Below, piece by piece: positions 10,001 through 21,349 of a stretch of DNA of 64,000 bases. The DNA is from Atherinomorus stipes (Eukaryota > Chordata > Actinopteri > Atheriniformes > Atherinidae). Under the pieces are notes generated by a model. That model did no database searches. It had not been told where the DNA came from and was given only the letters and a program-made list of their open reading frames with translations. The stretch covers positions 682,001-746,000 of the forward strand of contig JALJCO010003008.1 in assembly GCA_023101725.1 (NCBI GenBank), read 5' to 3'. Both the position numbers and the translations under genes were made by a program. The stretch's first letter is position 1. Each line of letters begins with the position of its first letter.

Positions 10001-13000
10001 TTCTCTTCAATGTTGTTAACTCTGTTCTTCGTGCACCACAAGCAGCCTGCCTGGAGAGCTCCACCAAAATGTGTGAGGAATTTAGGAACTTTTTCATTGA
10101 CAAGGTTGTGAGTACTAGAGCTCTTATCACTCCTCCCTCTTGTGTCCCCTCTGATTCTACATCAAGCTTAGCTGTTTTCGACCAGTTTGAGCCTGTTACC
10201 TTGCAGTTTCTGGAGGAGACAATAAGACATATGAAGCCTGCTGGTTCTCCTAATGATCCTCTTCCACTTCGACTTTTTTAAGAGGTTTTCCCCACCTTAG
10301 CTCCTTATGTGCTCCATATTATAAATGTTAGCTTAGCAAGGGGGGACATACTCTAAAGCTTTAAACACACAGTGAATACACCACTGATTAAGAAACTTAG
10401 TCTGGATCCTTCTGTTCTATCAAATTTTAGGCCGATCTCTAAACTCCCTTTTATTTCTCAAATTTTGGGGGGGTTTATTTTTCCCGCCAAAATATTTTTT
10501 AAAAAAAAATAATTTTTTTGATTTTTTGTTTTTTTTAAATGAATGATTGGGTTTTGAAGGGTTTTTTTTTTTTTTTTGGGTGTTGTGTTTGTTGGTTTTG
10601 GGGTGGGGCCGGCTGGGGGGCATTGTTTTTTGGTGGTGGGGTTTCAGACTTTTAGTGTCCAGATTGGGCACTGAGTCATCCTCTGCCCCTCTTACGTGTG
10701 GAGTACCTCAGGGCTCCATTCTTGGATCCCTTCTTTTCTCCTTGTATTTGCTCCCTTTTGGGGCAGTTTTTAGAAGGCATGGCATGTCCTTTTATTTTTA
10801 TGCGAATGACAGCCAGATTTATTTTCCCATCAAGAAAGGTGCATCCTCAGCTTAACAGTTACTTGATTGTATTGAGCTCTGACAGCTGATGGAGAGTTAT
10901 ACTGGGAGCTGCTCTGCAGCCCCCACTGGAGATACGGAGGAGACAGGAACTGATCTGATGTTTCTAATAAGTAATCTATACTTTAAAGTTGTATAAGTGC
11001 TCAAACAGTAGACTGTCTCTTAGCTTAGTTAATGCAAGTTATCTTTTTTTCAGTCCCTGTCTGGGTCAGGTACAAAATTTGACCGACCTCCACCTGTCAG
11101 TGTACACCGGATGGACTCATGACAGGTGGGGGCCGGTGAAACAACTTTTGGTTGCAAGTTTCATCTTGGACCACTTTTTCTTGACCCATTAGCTAAAGAA
11201 TTGTGACATTGCTACCGGATGTGGGCTATTGTTAAATTTCATAACTAATAAAACAAAAAAAACATATAAGCCAGGCCTAGATTAAGACTTTTATTGCCAT
11301 CTCAGCTGGTCGTTCAACACCGGTGAGGCTGACTGAACCTCTTCCGTGTAGCGTTTTTGTGCATGTCTCTCCCCCCGGTTATACGCTGCCAAACAGCACC
11401 TCTTCATTCTTTCCCACCTCACAAATGAGGAATTCTGTCTCGATACCCCCCTCCAAAGTTAATTTTTTGGCAGAATCTCCTCTCCATGGTTCAACCTCGC
11501 TGGGGAAAGCCTTGTAATCATGCATATTTAAGGGCGTAACCGTGGACGTGACATTTAAATGATGATGGATTTCAGACGTGGTATTTATCAAGAATCTTTT
11601 GTTCAAACAACAAGATTGGTCCAATACCAACGTTTAAATAAATCACACGTGGGTCCAATTGTACAATGCATTTTACGATCAGATGTGCGCTCACTTCTAC
11701 GCTCGTTTGATAAATGAGGGCCATTGTCTCTGCAGCAATCAGCCAACCAGAGAAAATGAGCTGGGACAAGGCAGAATTCTTTCAGTTTCCAACTTTCTGC
11801 TTGTTTCTTGCAACTTTCTACCTTTTGGTTTAAAACAGAAGATAAATAGTGAGAGGGTTTTGGAATGTGCCCTCCTCATTAGTAACTTCATGTCTGTTTG
11901 GAAACCAGTTCCACTTTGATTTCTCCCTGATTTTACTTGTTATACTGAAGGTCTAATAATATGCAGAAAATTCAATGCATTATTTTCAATTGGAAGTCAA
12001 TTTTAACAAAAGAGAAAAAAAGAAAATAAACAAACTATTTGATTGCTAAACTCCCACAACCTAACATCCTAGTCAATACAACAAGAGGTCAGTAACGCTA
12101 CCAAAGAGTATCGTTCTTTTTTTGTTTGAGGTTTAGTTCAAGAAAACAATTAAATGCCACTTTTCTCAGCATTTCAACAAAGCTCTATTTTCCCTATGAC
12201 ACAAGGCCCCTTTTAACTCATTTTCCAAGCTTCTTAAATTCAAGAGGTCTTTCTTCCTCAAACACTGATATTCTTCAACATCTTAAGAAAATGATGATCT
12301 AATAAAGGAATATGCAGAGCAGATTTTATTTTCATCCAGGTTGGTGCCTTAAAAATAGAGAAGTCCAATGTTTATGGTTTCCTTTTAAAAGATAATTCTG
12401 GCAACTTATTGACTTCCTATTTGTGTGCAGATACATGGGAAATTCAAGTTTCTTGTGGGCTTCACTGATCATGATGCTTTTAAAGCAATCCTGAAGGCAA
12501 CAGACAGCTCATGGCTAAACATCAGAGGGTCGCCAACCAACACCAGTGAAGTTCTTATGTCTCAGGAGAGCAAGATGTGAGTTGATATTGGGCCAAATAC
12601 TTAGTTTTTTTTTTTTTTTGTTTGTTTGTTTTTTATGATACTCTCATTAGTCTCCATGATTTGTTATAGAAAAAAACATCTTTTTAAGGTCAGGAAATTG
12701 TTTGAAACATTAATTGCTGATACTTTAGATTGCATTAATCAATGACATAGAGACTCAAAACACATCTTTGATCAAACATTTTAAAAAATAGCCTCGCAAT
12801 GGAGTCAAACCTTTGTCTCTGGCAAAGGGGTCCACACCTCCCACCTTTAGCAGATGGCAAAGATAAAAAAAAAAGGATAAAAGTAAAGATATAAGTGTAA
12901 AAAATGTAGAAACTGACTGGATGGATGGATGGATGGATGGATGGATGGATGGATGGATGGATGGATGGATGGATGGATGGATGGATGGATGGATGGATGG

Positions 13001-16000
13001 ATGGATGGATGGATGGATGGATGGATGGATGGAACTTTTGTCCAGACATCAGACTTTTGTATATAATTCTCCTCCAACGGCATAGCTGCTGTAAAACAGC
13101 AACTGGCGCTCCATTCCATTGGCTTTTACAATTATTGTATTATTTCCTATTATGTATATTATATCATATTAAAAAACATATAAAGTCCATGTATCTGTCC
13201 ATGGTGCTGAAATACCCTATTGAATGTTGTGGTGCTAGAATATCAGCATGTCATTGTTTAATGATAGCTTAATGGCGCTGTCCATGGTGCTAAAGTTTCC
13301 TCTACATAACTCATTGTAATCAACACTCTCTCCAATTTTTCTTTCTGTCTTGCCATTTTTAATGCTACTGATTGATCTGCTGTGTCCTTACAGGCTGCCA
13401 CTGTGCAATGTGTAATTTTCAATTTACTTTGTTTTAGGTATTATTCGGCCGTCTAATAAGAAAATTGATTTTATCTAATAGGCCTATTTAATGATGGCTC
13501 TAAGTGTGAGAATTATTTTTTTTATTTCTAACAAATGTCGTTCATTCAGTCCCTTTTTTGGTAACAGCCATCAGATCCTTAATGTGAATTGTTAACAAGT
13601 GAAAAAGCCAATAGCCTATAAGGGCACACTAGTCCCCGCCCCTTTATAATGTGAGACTTGCTCCGCACCTGCTACTGCTCTAAAGTTTGGGATCACTCTC
13701 CCATTGAATTTAGTGTGAAGTAATCCCAATATTTCAAACAGTTATATCACTGTTATACTTGTGAGCTTTAGTTCTTTTATCAAAATGTATCCATAGACAT
13801 TGTGAATGAGTTACTCTCCTCTATCCTTTTGATGAGGTCATTTCCAAAGGCGTGAACTCTTCACCTTATCCCCAAAGGGGAGCCTTCAGAGAGAATTGAT
13901 TTCTACTGCTTGTAACCTTTTTCTTTCCTTTACCACCAAGAGTTTGATATCACAGGTAAAGGTTAGAATAGATTGACTGGTCAATCGGTGATGTTGCCTG
14001 ATCTCTCTTCCCCACAACAGGCCAGTACAGCATCCACAAAACTACAACAACCCCCCCCAACCCCCTGTCCATCTATCAATGTCCAGCTCCATTCTTCCCA
14101 TACTCATGAACAAGGCCCTGATTGATATATATAAACTCCTCCACCTAAAGCAGCAACTCACTCCCAACCCAGAGTGAGTAATTCACATTTGTCTGAGTGA
14201 TGACAGTGATCTCAGACTTGCAGGTGCTGATTTTCATCCCAGGTGATTTATAGTAAGCCATAAACTGCCCAAGTGCATACTGGAGGTCTTGCTTGTCGAA
14301 ACCGACAGAACCTCAAAGTAAAGATGCAGTCCTGAAATCCTGAGCTGACCGAGCTGTAAGCCCTCCCACTCCTCATAGGAGAGCATAGAAAGTTTCTTCA
14401 TAAAGATTCAGCTCAACTCTTCCTCTGATGTGTTTTCCAGAAGTGGAACCTGCTTTACTTCAAGAGCAAACTCCACCATTGAAGACAACACTATAATTGC
14501 GAGACGTAAGTTTGCTGATTTTATCTTAAACAAGGATTCACTCACAAATCCTGAAGGACAATTTGTGCTGGGTTTTTTTTTTGTTTGTTTGTTTGTTTTT
14601 TTTACCTTTTCTTGTTATTTTTCTAATCTTCCATCTTCTAAGTTTTCAAATTGATCCTCATCCTTCGGTCATTTAACTTTCTTTAGCCTATAAACCAGGG
14701 ACGGACTGGGACAAAATCTGTCCCAGGCATATAATGCTCATGCACACCACAAATCTTTGCACTCCTTTGATTGTGAATGTTGAGCGTGCAACTCCTTAAA
14801 GCTACTACAAGCATGCAGTGAGGTAACTGGAATCAGAGCGAGTTAACATGTTAGATATTTTCAAAAAACTAAATTTGTCCATGAAATAAACATCTATACC
14901 GTTGTCCTATTCTGGTCTGATGCAGGATTCTAGCTGCTCAGCAGTCCCGGCCTGTGTTCATTTCATGATGCACCAAATGGTTTTTATTGGTGAAAGTCTG
15001 GACTGCCGCCAGGCCAGATGAAATTAAGTTGCTGTGATGGATGCAGGATGTGGTTCAGCATCATCTTGCTAAAAACTGCTTTCTCTGACAGAGATGTTGT
15101 CTGGATGGGAGCAGATGTTGCTCTAAAACCTCCATGTCCGCTCCAGCCCACGCCATAGGCATTAACGCAACCCCACCATCAGAGATGTAGGCTTTTCAAC
15201 TGTCCACTGATAACACACTTGACTGACCCCTTCTCTCTTTAGTATGTGGGAAATGGTGTCCATGTCTTCCAAAAAGGATTTCAAATTTTAACTTTGCCTC
15301 AAACTACTGTAAACTAAATTTGTTCCAGTGAAGATGGCAGCATTTCTAGATCGTGTTCACATATGGCTTCTTCTTCGCATGAGAGAGCTTTAATGTGGAT
15401 TGCACGGTGAAGTGTGTTCACTGTGATTTCTGGAAGGGTTCTCAAGCCAGTAGTTTCCAGTAGAAAAGCATGCCTGTTTTTTAACACAAAGTAGTCTGAC
15501 ATGCCAGTCTGACCAACGCCATGTATGAGAGACACCACAAGTCAGTCTGGTTTCCCTCCATTGGAAACTGATTTCCACCTTGGTAAAAAAAAAAAAAAAA
15601 AAAATGGAGCAGACCAATCAGCGCAGGAGGCAGGACTTTGTGATACGTCTTTTTCAACAACTCTTACCATATCAGTCAGGATGGCAGCCACAGAAGAGCG
15701 GCAATTTAATGATGCCCTTCCTGATATCTTAAATGAACTGCACGTGTCCTTAAACCCACAACAACTTCCTGCTCTGAGGACTTTCCTCTCCCAAAAAGAC
15801 GTTTGCTTTTGTATTTGTCTGACTAGTTCTTTCTGGTTCAATTTGTTCCTGTAAGTCCCACCTCTCATCTTGCATTGAAAGTCTCCAACAGAAGGATTCC
15901 AGACCAGCTTGCCATGTATCACATATGTGGTGTTAGTCTGGCTGGCATGCCATACCAGGAACATTTCTCTGTAATCATTCTGCAATTTTTAGACACAGTT

Positions 16001-16746
16001 TGTTACAGATTGGTTGAACCTCTGCTCATCTTGTTAAACTTTATTCCACCAAAAAAAGAAAGAAAAAAAGAACATGAATATTATGAATAGTTTTAAGAAT
16101 ATATTGAGAGTAAGCTGCACATTTACAGCAGTAGGCTACAGCAAATTTGAGTTTATCTGATTGGGTTTTTCATTGCTAATCATTTTTCATCTTTTTCTGT
16201 GCCTTTGTAGTTACCAACAGCACCTCCATGGTCCATGTGCTGCCAAGTTGTGACAGTTGTCTGGTTCTTGACATCAATTCCACCATGAAAAACACGAAAG
16301 AGTTCCAACAGATCATGAGGATCAGTGAACCTACTGAGGTTACAGAGATCCAAGCTCGTGCTCTTTATCTATTTGGTGGGAAGAAATCTGCTTTTTAAAG
16401 AAGCTACCTAACTAGTCAGAGAGAGAAAGCACCCAATGAAAGATCCTGTCTTTTTGCTTTTTTTTTTTTTTTTTTTTGTCTCTCTGTTTGCAGGTAGTGA
16501 GTTGACCCTGAAGGACTCTGATCTGGAGCATTTCCAGAAGCAGGCGAGCTGCCTCGGATTCTCTGGAGAACTAGACTTCCACTTTGATGCTGAGAAAAGT
16601 GCTTTACCTTTAAATTTCTCTGTTTACCAGCAAAATCCAGATGAACTGCTGACTTTTGATTTTAACATAAAAGATTTACTTAAATGTACGTGTTTCTTTT
16701 TGCAGGTTTCTGTGAAGAAGGCAAAGGCCTGAAGATGTTCCAGTAG
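7040..16746 (+). CDS. Gene B: secreted lipocalin-like protein (TBT-bp/PSTBP type)
   Basis: Six exons: 7040-7159, 12431-12576, 14441-14505, 16211-16375, 16494-16598 and 16706-16746. All introns are GT-AG, with phases 0-2-1-1-1, and the product has 213 aa. Residues 1-20 form a signal peptide (hydrophobic core LLFAALFL), followed by an EEC cysteine at 26. The remaining cysteines (GTC, CDSC, ASC, FC) align with gene A and with D/E, and several N-glycosylation sequons (NTS, NST) suggest a secreted glycoprotein. The GxW lipocalin motif is degenerate (HGKF). The start is fixed by the TATA box upstream and the signal peptide. Intron 1 is 5.3 kb and filled with transposons. By family it should bind a small hydrophobic ligand in plasma, mucus or egg fluid; the ligand cannot be told from sequence. 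Confidence 0.82.
7276..8576 (+). mobile_element. Tc1-like transposon remnant
   Basis: The left end contains TTACTGGCCACTTTATACAT and the right end TGTATAAAGTGGACAGTT, an inverted pair typical of one fish Tc1 family. Near 8243-8440 the + strand reads as a decayed transposase C-terminus ([11 protein letters not shown], then [14 protein letters not shown]), giving the second D of the DDE triad and its glutamate region. The middle (about 7620-8200) looks like unrelated inserted sequence. Not functional. It lies in intron 1 of gene B. Confidence 0.7.
9040..10860 (+). mobile_element. L2-type LINE, broken (endonuclease and partial reverse transcriptase)
   Basis: The + strand carries a decayed endonuclease domain ([41 protein letters not shown], and SDHMPV near 9558-9575), a linker frame at 9889-10281, the start of the reverse transcriptase ([13 protein letters not shown] near 10420-10460), and then its later part ([20 protein letters not shown] at 10692-10751, [13 protein letters not shown] with N for D in the active-site box). 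Stops and frame changes occur near 9795 and 10281-10360. About 200 codons of the palm domain between these pieces are missing and replaced by odd G/T-rich sequence. Confidence 0.8.
10455..10650. other. Homopolymer-rich stretch inside the LINE, possible assembly artefact
   Basis: The stretch consists of runs of G, T and A (7 to 16 bases) with little other content. It replaces the part of the L2 reverse transcriptase that should lie between the finger motifs and CGVPQG. The text on both sides is clean LINE sequence. This pattern suggests a low-quality gap fill, though a real deletion with low-complexity filler is possible. Confidence 0.5.
10861..12430. other. Rest of gene B intron 1
   Basis: No coding sequence is recognisable. 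It includes the right end of the transposon closing at 11723. After that the sequence is AT-rich up to the exon 2 acceptor. Confidence 0.5.
12916..13033 (+). repeat. (TGGA)n microsatellite, about 29 copies
   Basis: A near-perfect tetranucleotide array lies in intron 2 of gene B. It gives artificial open frames of repeated DGWM or HPSI residues, which should not be taken as genes. Confidence 0.97.
15501..15951. mobile_element. Inverted-repeat element carrying a RecQ-helicase-like leader frame
   Basis: About 65 bases at each end pair as an imperfect inverted repeat: the left GCCAGTCTGACCAACGCCAT matches the reverse of the right end, GCCAGCCAGACTAACACCAC, and both run on to TTGGARACT. Inside, from 15682, the + strand reads [20 protein letters not shown] and then a motif with Q..ALR.FLSQKDV before losing frame. 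That order resembles the stretch just before the Walker A motif of RecQ-like helicases, but no Walker A is present. It sits in intron 3 of gene B. The element call is good; the helicase likeness is tentative. Confidence 0.55.
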
Positions 16747-17099
16747 GAGGGGGATGCCATTCACTGGATGAGCAGAATGACCAAAATGCTTCCCCCATGA
16801 TCCTTCATCCTGCTTCAGTTTGTTCGTTGACTTCTCAAGTGAAAATACATCTCGATTGAGAAACAAAAAAAATTAATCAAATATCAAACATGTTATGTTT
16901 GTGTCAAGATTTTTTATGAACTAAAAGAAACTTCAGCAAGCTTTTCAGGCTGTGAGGGTCTTCGTTGATAATCACCATGATAATGATTAAAAACATGCTT
17001 CAAAAGTCTGATTTCTCACTTCTCAGTATCAGAGAAATCTGATACATTGAACCATGTGTCAAAAAGGATAAGAAAGGTTAATATTATGGTTTATATTAT

Positions 17100-18436
17100 A
17101 AACGTTGGGGATCACTGGTAAACACTACCAAAACAAACGCGTGTAGGAGTGCTTTCCCAATGGCTCTTGGTCAAATGTGGAGCGACGATAAAGAGAAAGT
17201 TTTTATCGTTTTCATATGGTCAGTAGAAATGATAAAGAATCCTTAAAAAAAAGTTCCTGGATCCAGAAGGTGATCTGAATCACCACCAAAACTTAAAGGC
17301 CCTGTACCTAATTTTATTTAAATCTCTTTCAGAAAAATGCTTTCAACACGGTATAATGTGTGTTAAAAGAGGTAATTTCATTAAAATAAATCACTCATTG
17401 ATTGCGTATATGCAGGAATCCAGGCCTTTTTAGTTTAGGTTTCTAAGGATGGAATGGCGCTATCTTCATGCCAATGCGGTTCATTCTACATAAGTTTTGG
17501 TTTCCAATCAGCCACTCACAGCGTTTTCTAACGAGAAGCGCCCTCCTCTCTCGCATGCACAGCAGCACTTGTAAACAGAACCGCATGGCGTCTGCCGAAG
17601 GGAAGCAGCAAAACAGCCTGAAAGCATCAAAACTGAGGAGGAGAGAGACTTGAAATGCAGGAGAGACCAAAGAAGGAATAAAGTTTGTGTTCTCGGTGGA
17701 TTGTATTGAAGGTAGAGAGCAGACGGACGCCTCGGACTGAATGTGGACTCGAAGTCCGCCTGGACAGGAATTTTTTAAAATAACTTTCTTCTCAGTAACA
17801 TTTACATCCTCGGTTGCTGGCGCTTCCTTTTGCTGGTCTACCGTATATAATAGTGATATTTACACTGTAACACGACGAAGCTTTACATCACTGCTTCTCA
17901 AAGTGGCCGGTTAGAAACTTTATCAGACTGTTATGTTGTAATGTCGCCTATAACATCATAACTCGTCATAACTGTGCATCTGTTTACATAACTGTACTTA
18001 CGGTAAGCACCACTTATGACAGAAAATGTCATTTAGCTGATCCGCAGCCATTTACTGCAACCAAAACAGTAATTTCACTGGAAGATGCAAGTTTTCTCTG
18101 GAGAGTTTCTTTGTGCACGAGTATGAAACGTGCACGTTATTTTGTGCATGTTGAAAGGGACGAGAGAAAAACGAGAGTAGGAGCATTTCTCACTGGGAGA
18201 AACAGTTAGGGGCGGGGCTTACAGTTCAAACTACACTCTTCACCTCGCTCACGGTTTGCAAATGTGCAAAATCAGGTATAGCGCCTTTAATGGGTTCGTC
18301 CTTGGGCTGAGGCACACAGCTGGTGAAAAGTTCTGGTCAACCCGTCCAGTACTTTTTCGGTAAAGTTGCTGACAGACAGACAGACAAACTAACCAATGCT
18401 ACGAAAACATTACCTCCTTGGCAGAGGTAATAAAAC
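17100..18436 (+). mobile_element. RTE-like LINE 3' end, split by a later insertion
   Basis: Two flanks, about 17100-17296 (ending GGTGATCTGAATCACCACCA, then AAACTTAA) and 18287-18436 (TTAATGGGTTCGTCCTTGGG ... CCTCCTTGGCAGAGGTAATAA), read together as the well-known 3' region of an RTE-type LINE common in fish. The 990-base element at 17297-18286 divides them at a TTAA. Confidence 0.65.
17297..18286. mobile_element. TTAA-flanked non-autonomous DNA transposon, family 3
   Basis: The element begins AGGCCCTGTACCTAATTTT and ends, in reverse, AGGCGCTATACCTGATTTT, with TTAA on both sides (17293-17296 and 18287-18290). The interrupted RTE repeat shows that one TTAA is a target duplication. The inside holds a short frame starting MASAEGKQQNSLKASK near 17586, and no transposase. 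Confidence 0.75.
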
Positions 18437-18497
18437 AAGCTGCACAGTATTCATTCGATTTTCACATGACGGGGTAGAATGAATGGGCCTCTATATA

Positions 18498-18979
18498 AAG
18501 CCCCGTTTCCACCCACGGGTCGGGTTGGGTCGAGTCGGGCCAGATCAGGTGGATTTTGGTACGGATGTGTTGATTTAACGTTGTGTCCCCACATCAAACC
18601 GTCCCCTTACCTTGGAGGCGGAGTATTAACTGGATAGTGCTGCTACATGATTGCGTGACATCATTGCCGAGCAATGCCTTTAAACAAACCACCACACCAC
18701 ACGTGACAGAAGCAAAGGAGTCACCCCTGCTTTGGTTTTTATGCTGGGTCACGGGGGAAGTGACAGATTTTTCAACGAATCAATGGATTGCAGTGTATTA
18801 GCTCCACCTTTTTGGTCCAGATCGACTAGATCAGTACCCCTACCGCAGGGTACCAAAAAAGTAGGCCGGGTCGGGTCGGATATAAGGGTACCCGTCCCAG
18901 TTCTTGTTTGTAGAGATGCAAAAAAACGTGGACCGATCCGGCCTGACCTGACCCAGACTCGCTGGTGGAAATGGGGCTT
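18498..18979. mobile_element. hAT-like non-autonomous element with AAGCCCC ends
   Basis: The left AAGCCCCGTTTCCACCCACG pairs with the reverse of the right end, AAGCCCCATTTCCACCAGCG, and the following GGGTCGGGT/GGGTCAGGT parts also correspond. Such 'fixed-price, GTTTCCACC' ends are common in fish. The interior (GC-rich GGGTCGGGTCGG words) has no transposase. Confidence 0.65.
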
Positions 18980-20861
18980 AACCCATTATCTGCAGCAGAA
19001 CCCCTTAATTTTACTAACCATTTTGGCAAATGAACAAACAAATGAGTACTATTGTCCTGTGAGTTCAGATTTAATTTTCCGTTAGTTCTTTGGGGCATTC
19101 TCCACACTCTACCGGCTACACGTGCCACAGCACAGCTAAGGAGAGAAGCTAGCAAGCCAGACAACAACAAAGTTAGCACAACTCATTCCACTCCTACTCT
19201 CTGACAGTGACTGTGACTCACAGGACAATAGTACTTGTTCGTTTGTATTTTTGTCTTAAAGTATTGGTGAAACGAAGGAGTTTTGCTGCAGATAAGGCCT
19301 TATGGAGTTCCATTCATTTTCTTGTTGTGTGGACTATGTGGATTCAACATTCTATGTTGCAAGGCTGCTCAACTCATAGGGCATGGTTGGGTTGTGGGAA
19401 TAGAAATGGTCGTGGCTTCACAAACCTTTCGTAAACAGTGAAAATGAAATGAACTAACAAGGAAGAAAGAGATAACCATAAAGACATGACTTTAGACCAA
19501 CCAAAGGCCAGCAGAGGCTCCAAGTTTTAACCTGACTTGGTCTGCTGAGCTGGCTGAGTGACACGGGAGAGTTTGTTTTCAGGAGGGGCGAAAGGGAGAG
19601 GTGCTGCTGCTGCTGGAGGATCGGTAAATGCACACATGAGAGGGGCGCTGGAGACAAAGGCTGCCAAAAAAGATGAGAAGGTGAGTGTGGTCCTGATAGC
19701 CAACATCAACAACAGCAAACAGTTGTCTGATCTGTTGTTCTAAAAGCCAAGATCAGGAAGCCACTTTTCCACTGTATAAGAAAAGACTTATTGAAAGGGA
19801 TACCGTGTAACTTTTGGCTTAGAGATGAAACCTATAACTTCCTACGGGCCTACTGTTAATTACAGTCCTTGAGTGTGACAGATAAGAAAGCGTCCAGGCC
19901 GAATGAAAATGGTCATCTGAAGTTACATTGTTTGTTTTAGAAGCCCGGAGACATGCGAATTGCGGGGGGGGATAGTTTCCTTTTAGTATTTTGTTTTGCT
20001 TTTTTTGTTCTGGCACAGGCATTAAATGTTTTAGATTGTGTTTTGTTTTGATTTTATTCTGACTGAGTCATTTTTTTTTTTGTTTGGGTGATATAGAGAA
20101 TTTTAAGGGACTAAATTTCACTTTTTGGGGTTTTGGGGATGATTGTTGTGGTGATGAGGCATGGGAGAGTGAGAATAAAGTTCCTGTTTTGGCTGTCAGC
20201 TTTGTCTCTTGGAAGTGATAGACAACAGGCTATCATTTACGTAGTTCTTTTACGTTTTGTTGAGCACATCAGTAAACTGCGCCCCCTCTCTCCAACAGTT
20301 TGCACCGTCCGCTCCCCCTCCCCTCCTGTCTGATTAGTTGGTGGAGTGTGTAACTTTGTGAGTAGGTCTGGATTAAATGGATTTTAAAAAAACTTGAGAA
20401 CACTGAGGGAGGGGGCCAAACTTGTCATTACCTGAGTTTTTTATTTTCTAAATGCTGTCTTGTCTGATAAACGTAGCTCACTGTCTGGTCTGAAGTGCAT
20501 GGCTAGCAGTAGCCTTTAGCAAACTCGACCGCAGCTTGACCTAGATTCTCAAATAAGGTCATAGCCAAATAAGGGTAGCCAATAAAATGAAGTCAACGTG
20601 GTCTCCGGGTAAAGCTCCATATCATCACCGGACCCAACTGTATTACTGAGGAAGTGAGGTCTGGCGTTTCAAAACAATACTCCGCTGTAAAAAATGCCGT
20701 TTTTTTTGGAGTACTTACATACTGTATGCAGTAATACCAACAACATAGACTAGTTTTGAACTGCTATGTCATCACTCCTTTAAAAATTTTCCTCCAGGAT
20801 AAACCTTTTTTTTTCTTTTTTCATTTTCATTAATTCCAAAGAAACAAGGATACATCCTCCA

Positions 20862-21235
20862 TGTGACAGTGTGGGGTCCTGTCACTATGCCTCCGATTGA
20901 TCATGCACTCTGGCTATTTGGCCAGAGGGATATCCCTTTGGCTGGCTGGTAAGCCAAAGGGATGGTAAGCGTGTGACTTGGGGATCGAATCCATGTCCAG
21001 TCCATGTGCAATACTACTAAACAGTCCATGGGTTAGTAATTGGTTGCAGCTTGGGTGGAGCACAAGGACATGCTTATGGAAAGAGGGGGAGAGATGTGAC
21101 AGTGTGGGGTCCTGACACTATGCCTCCAATCAACCATGTGCCCTGGCTACTTGGCCACAAGAATATCCCCTTGACTGACTGGTATACCCCCATAACTGTC
21201 ACAAGGAGTTTGGGGATCGAATCCCCAATGGGCCA
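20862..21235 (+). repeat. Two diverged copies of a ~140-base repeat
   Basis: Copy 1 (20862-21000) and copy 2 (21095-21235) both begin GTGACAGTGTGGGGTCCTG, continue with CACTATGCCTCC, TGGCTA.TTGGCCA and end near GGGGATCGAATCC. They lie in intron 1 of pseudogene C. The GGGGATCGAATCC word recalls a tRNA T-loop, but no cloverleaf was found. Confidence 0.7.
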
Positions 21236-21349
21236 TCCCTGTATACCTTGCCTCAATTAGAAGAGGAAAACAGGGTTTTTCAAGACTGTTTGAGGATGGC
21301 CTCAGATAGTTTACAGATTGTGAACATTACTCGTTACTCATGATGAACT

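Larger units (their letters stand above)
8630..11723. mobile_element. DNA transposon with GGCC(C/T)TCATT ends, interrupted by an L2 LINE
   Basis: The left end reads TGGCCTTCATTGATCAAATG and the right end, in reverse, TGGCCCTCATTTATCAAACG, followed on both sides by similar GTACG/GATCGTA words. This is the end type of a common fish non-autonomous transposon. The 3.1 kb between includes the L2 LINE, which probably inserted into it. No transposase was seen. Confidence 0.45.

Noticed and set aside
12735..13119. Minus-strand frames of repeated HPSI residues and a plus-strand frame of repeated DGWM
   Set aside because: They are translations of the (TGGA)n microsatellite, not proteins.
15542..15985. 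147-codon minus-strand frame
   Set aside because: It crosses the inverted-repeat element and its poly-A stretch; the opposite strand has the more convincing frame and no domain is seen here.
20970..21000. tRNA gene at the GGGGATCGAATCC word
   Set aside because: No acceptor stem, anticodon arm or A-box could be folded around it.
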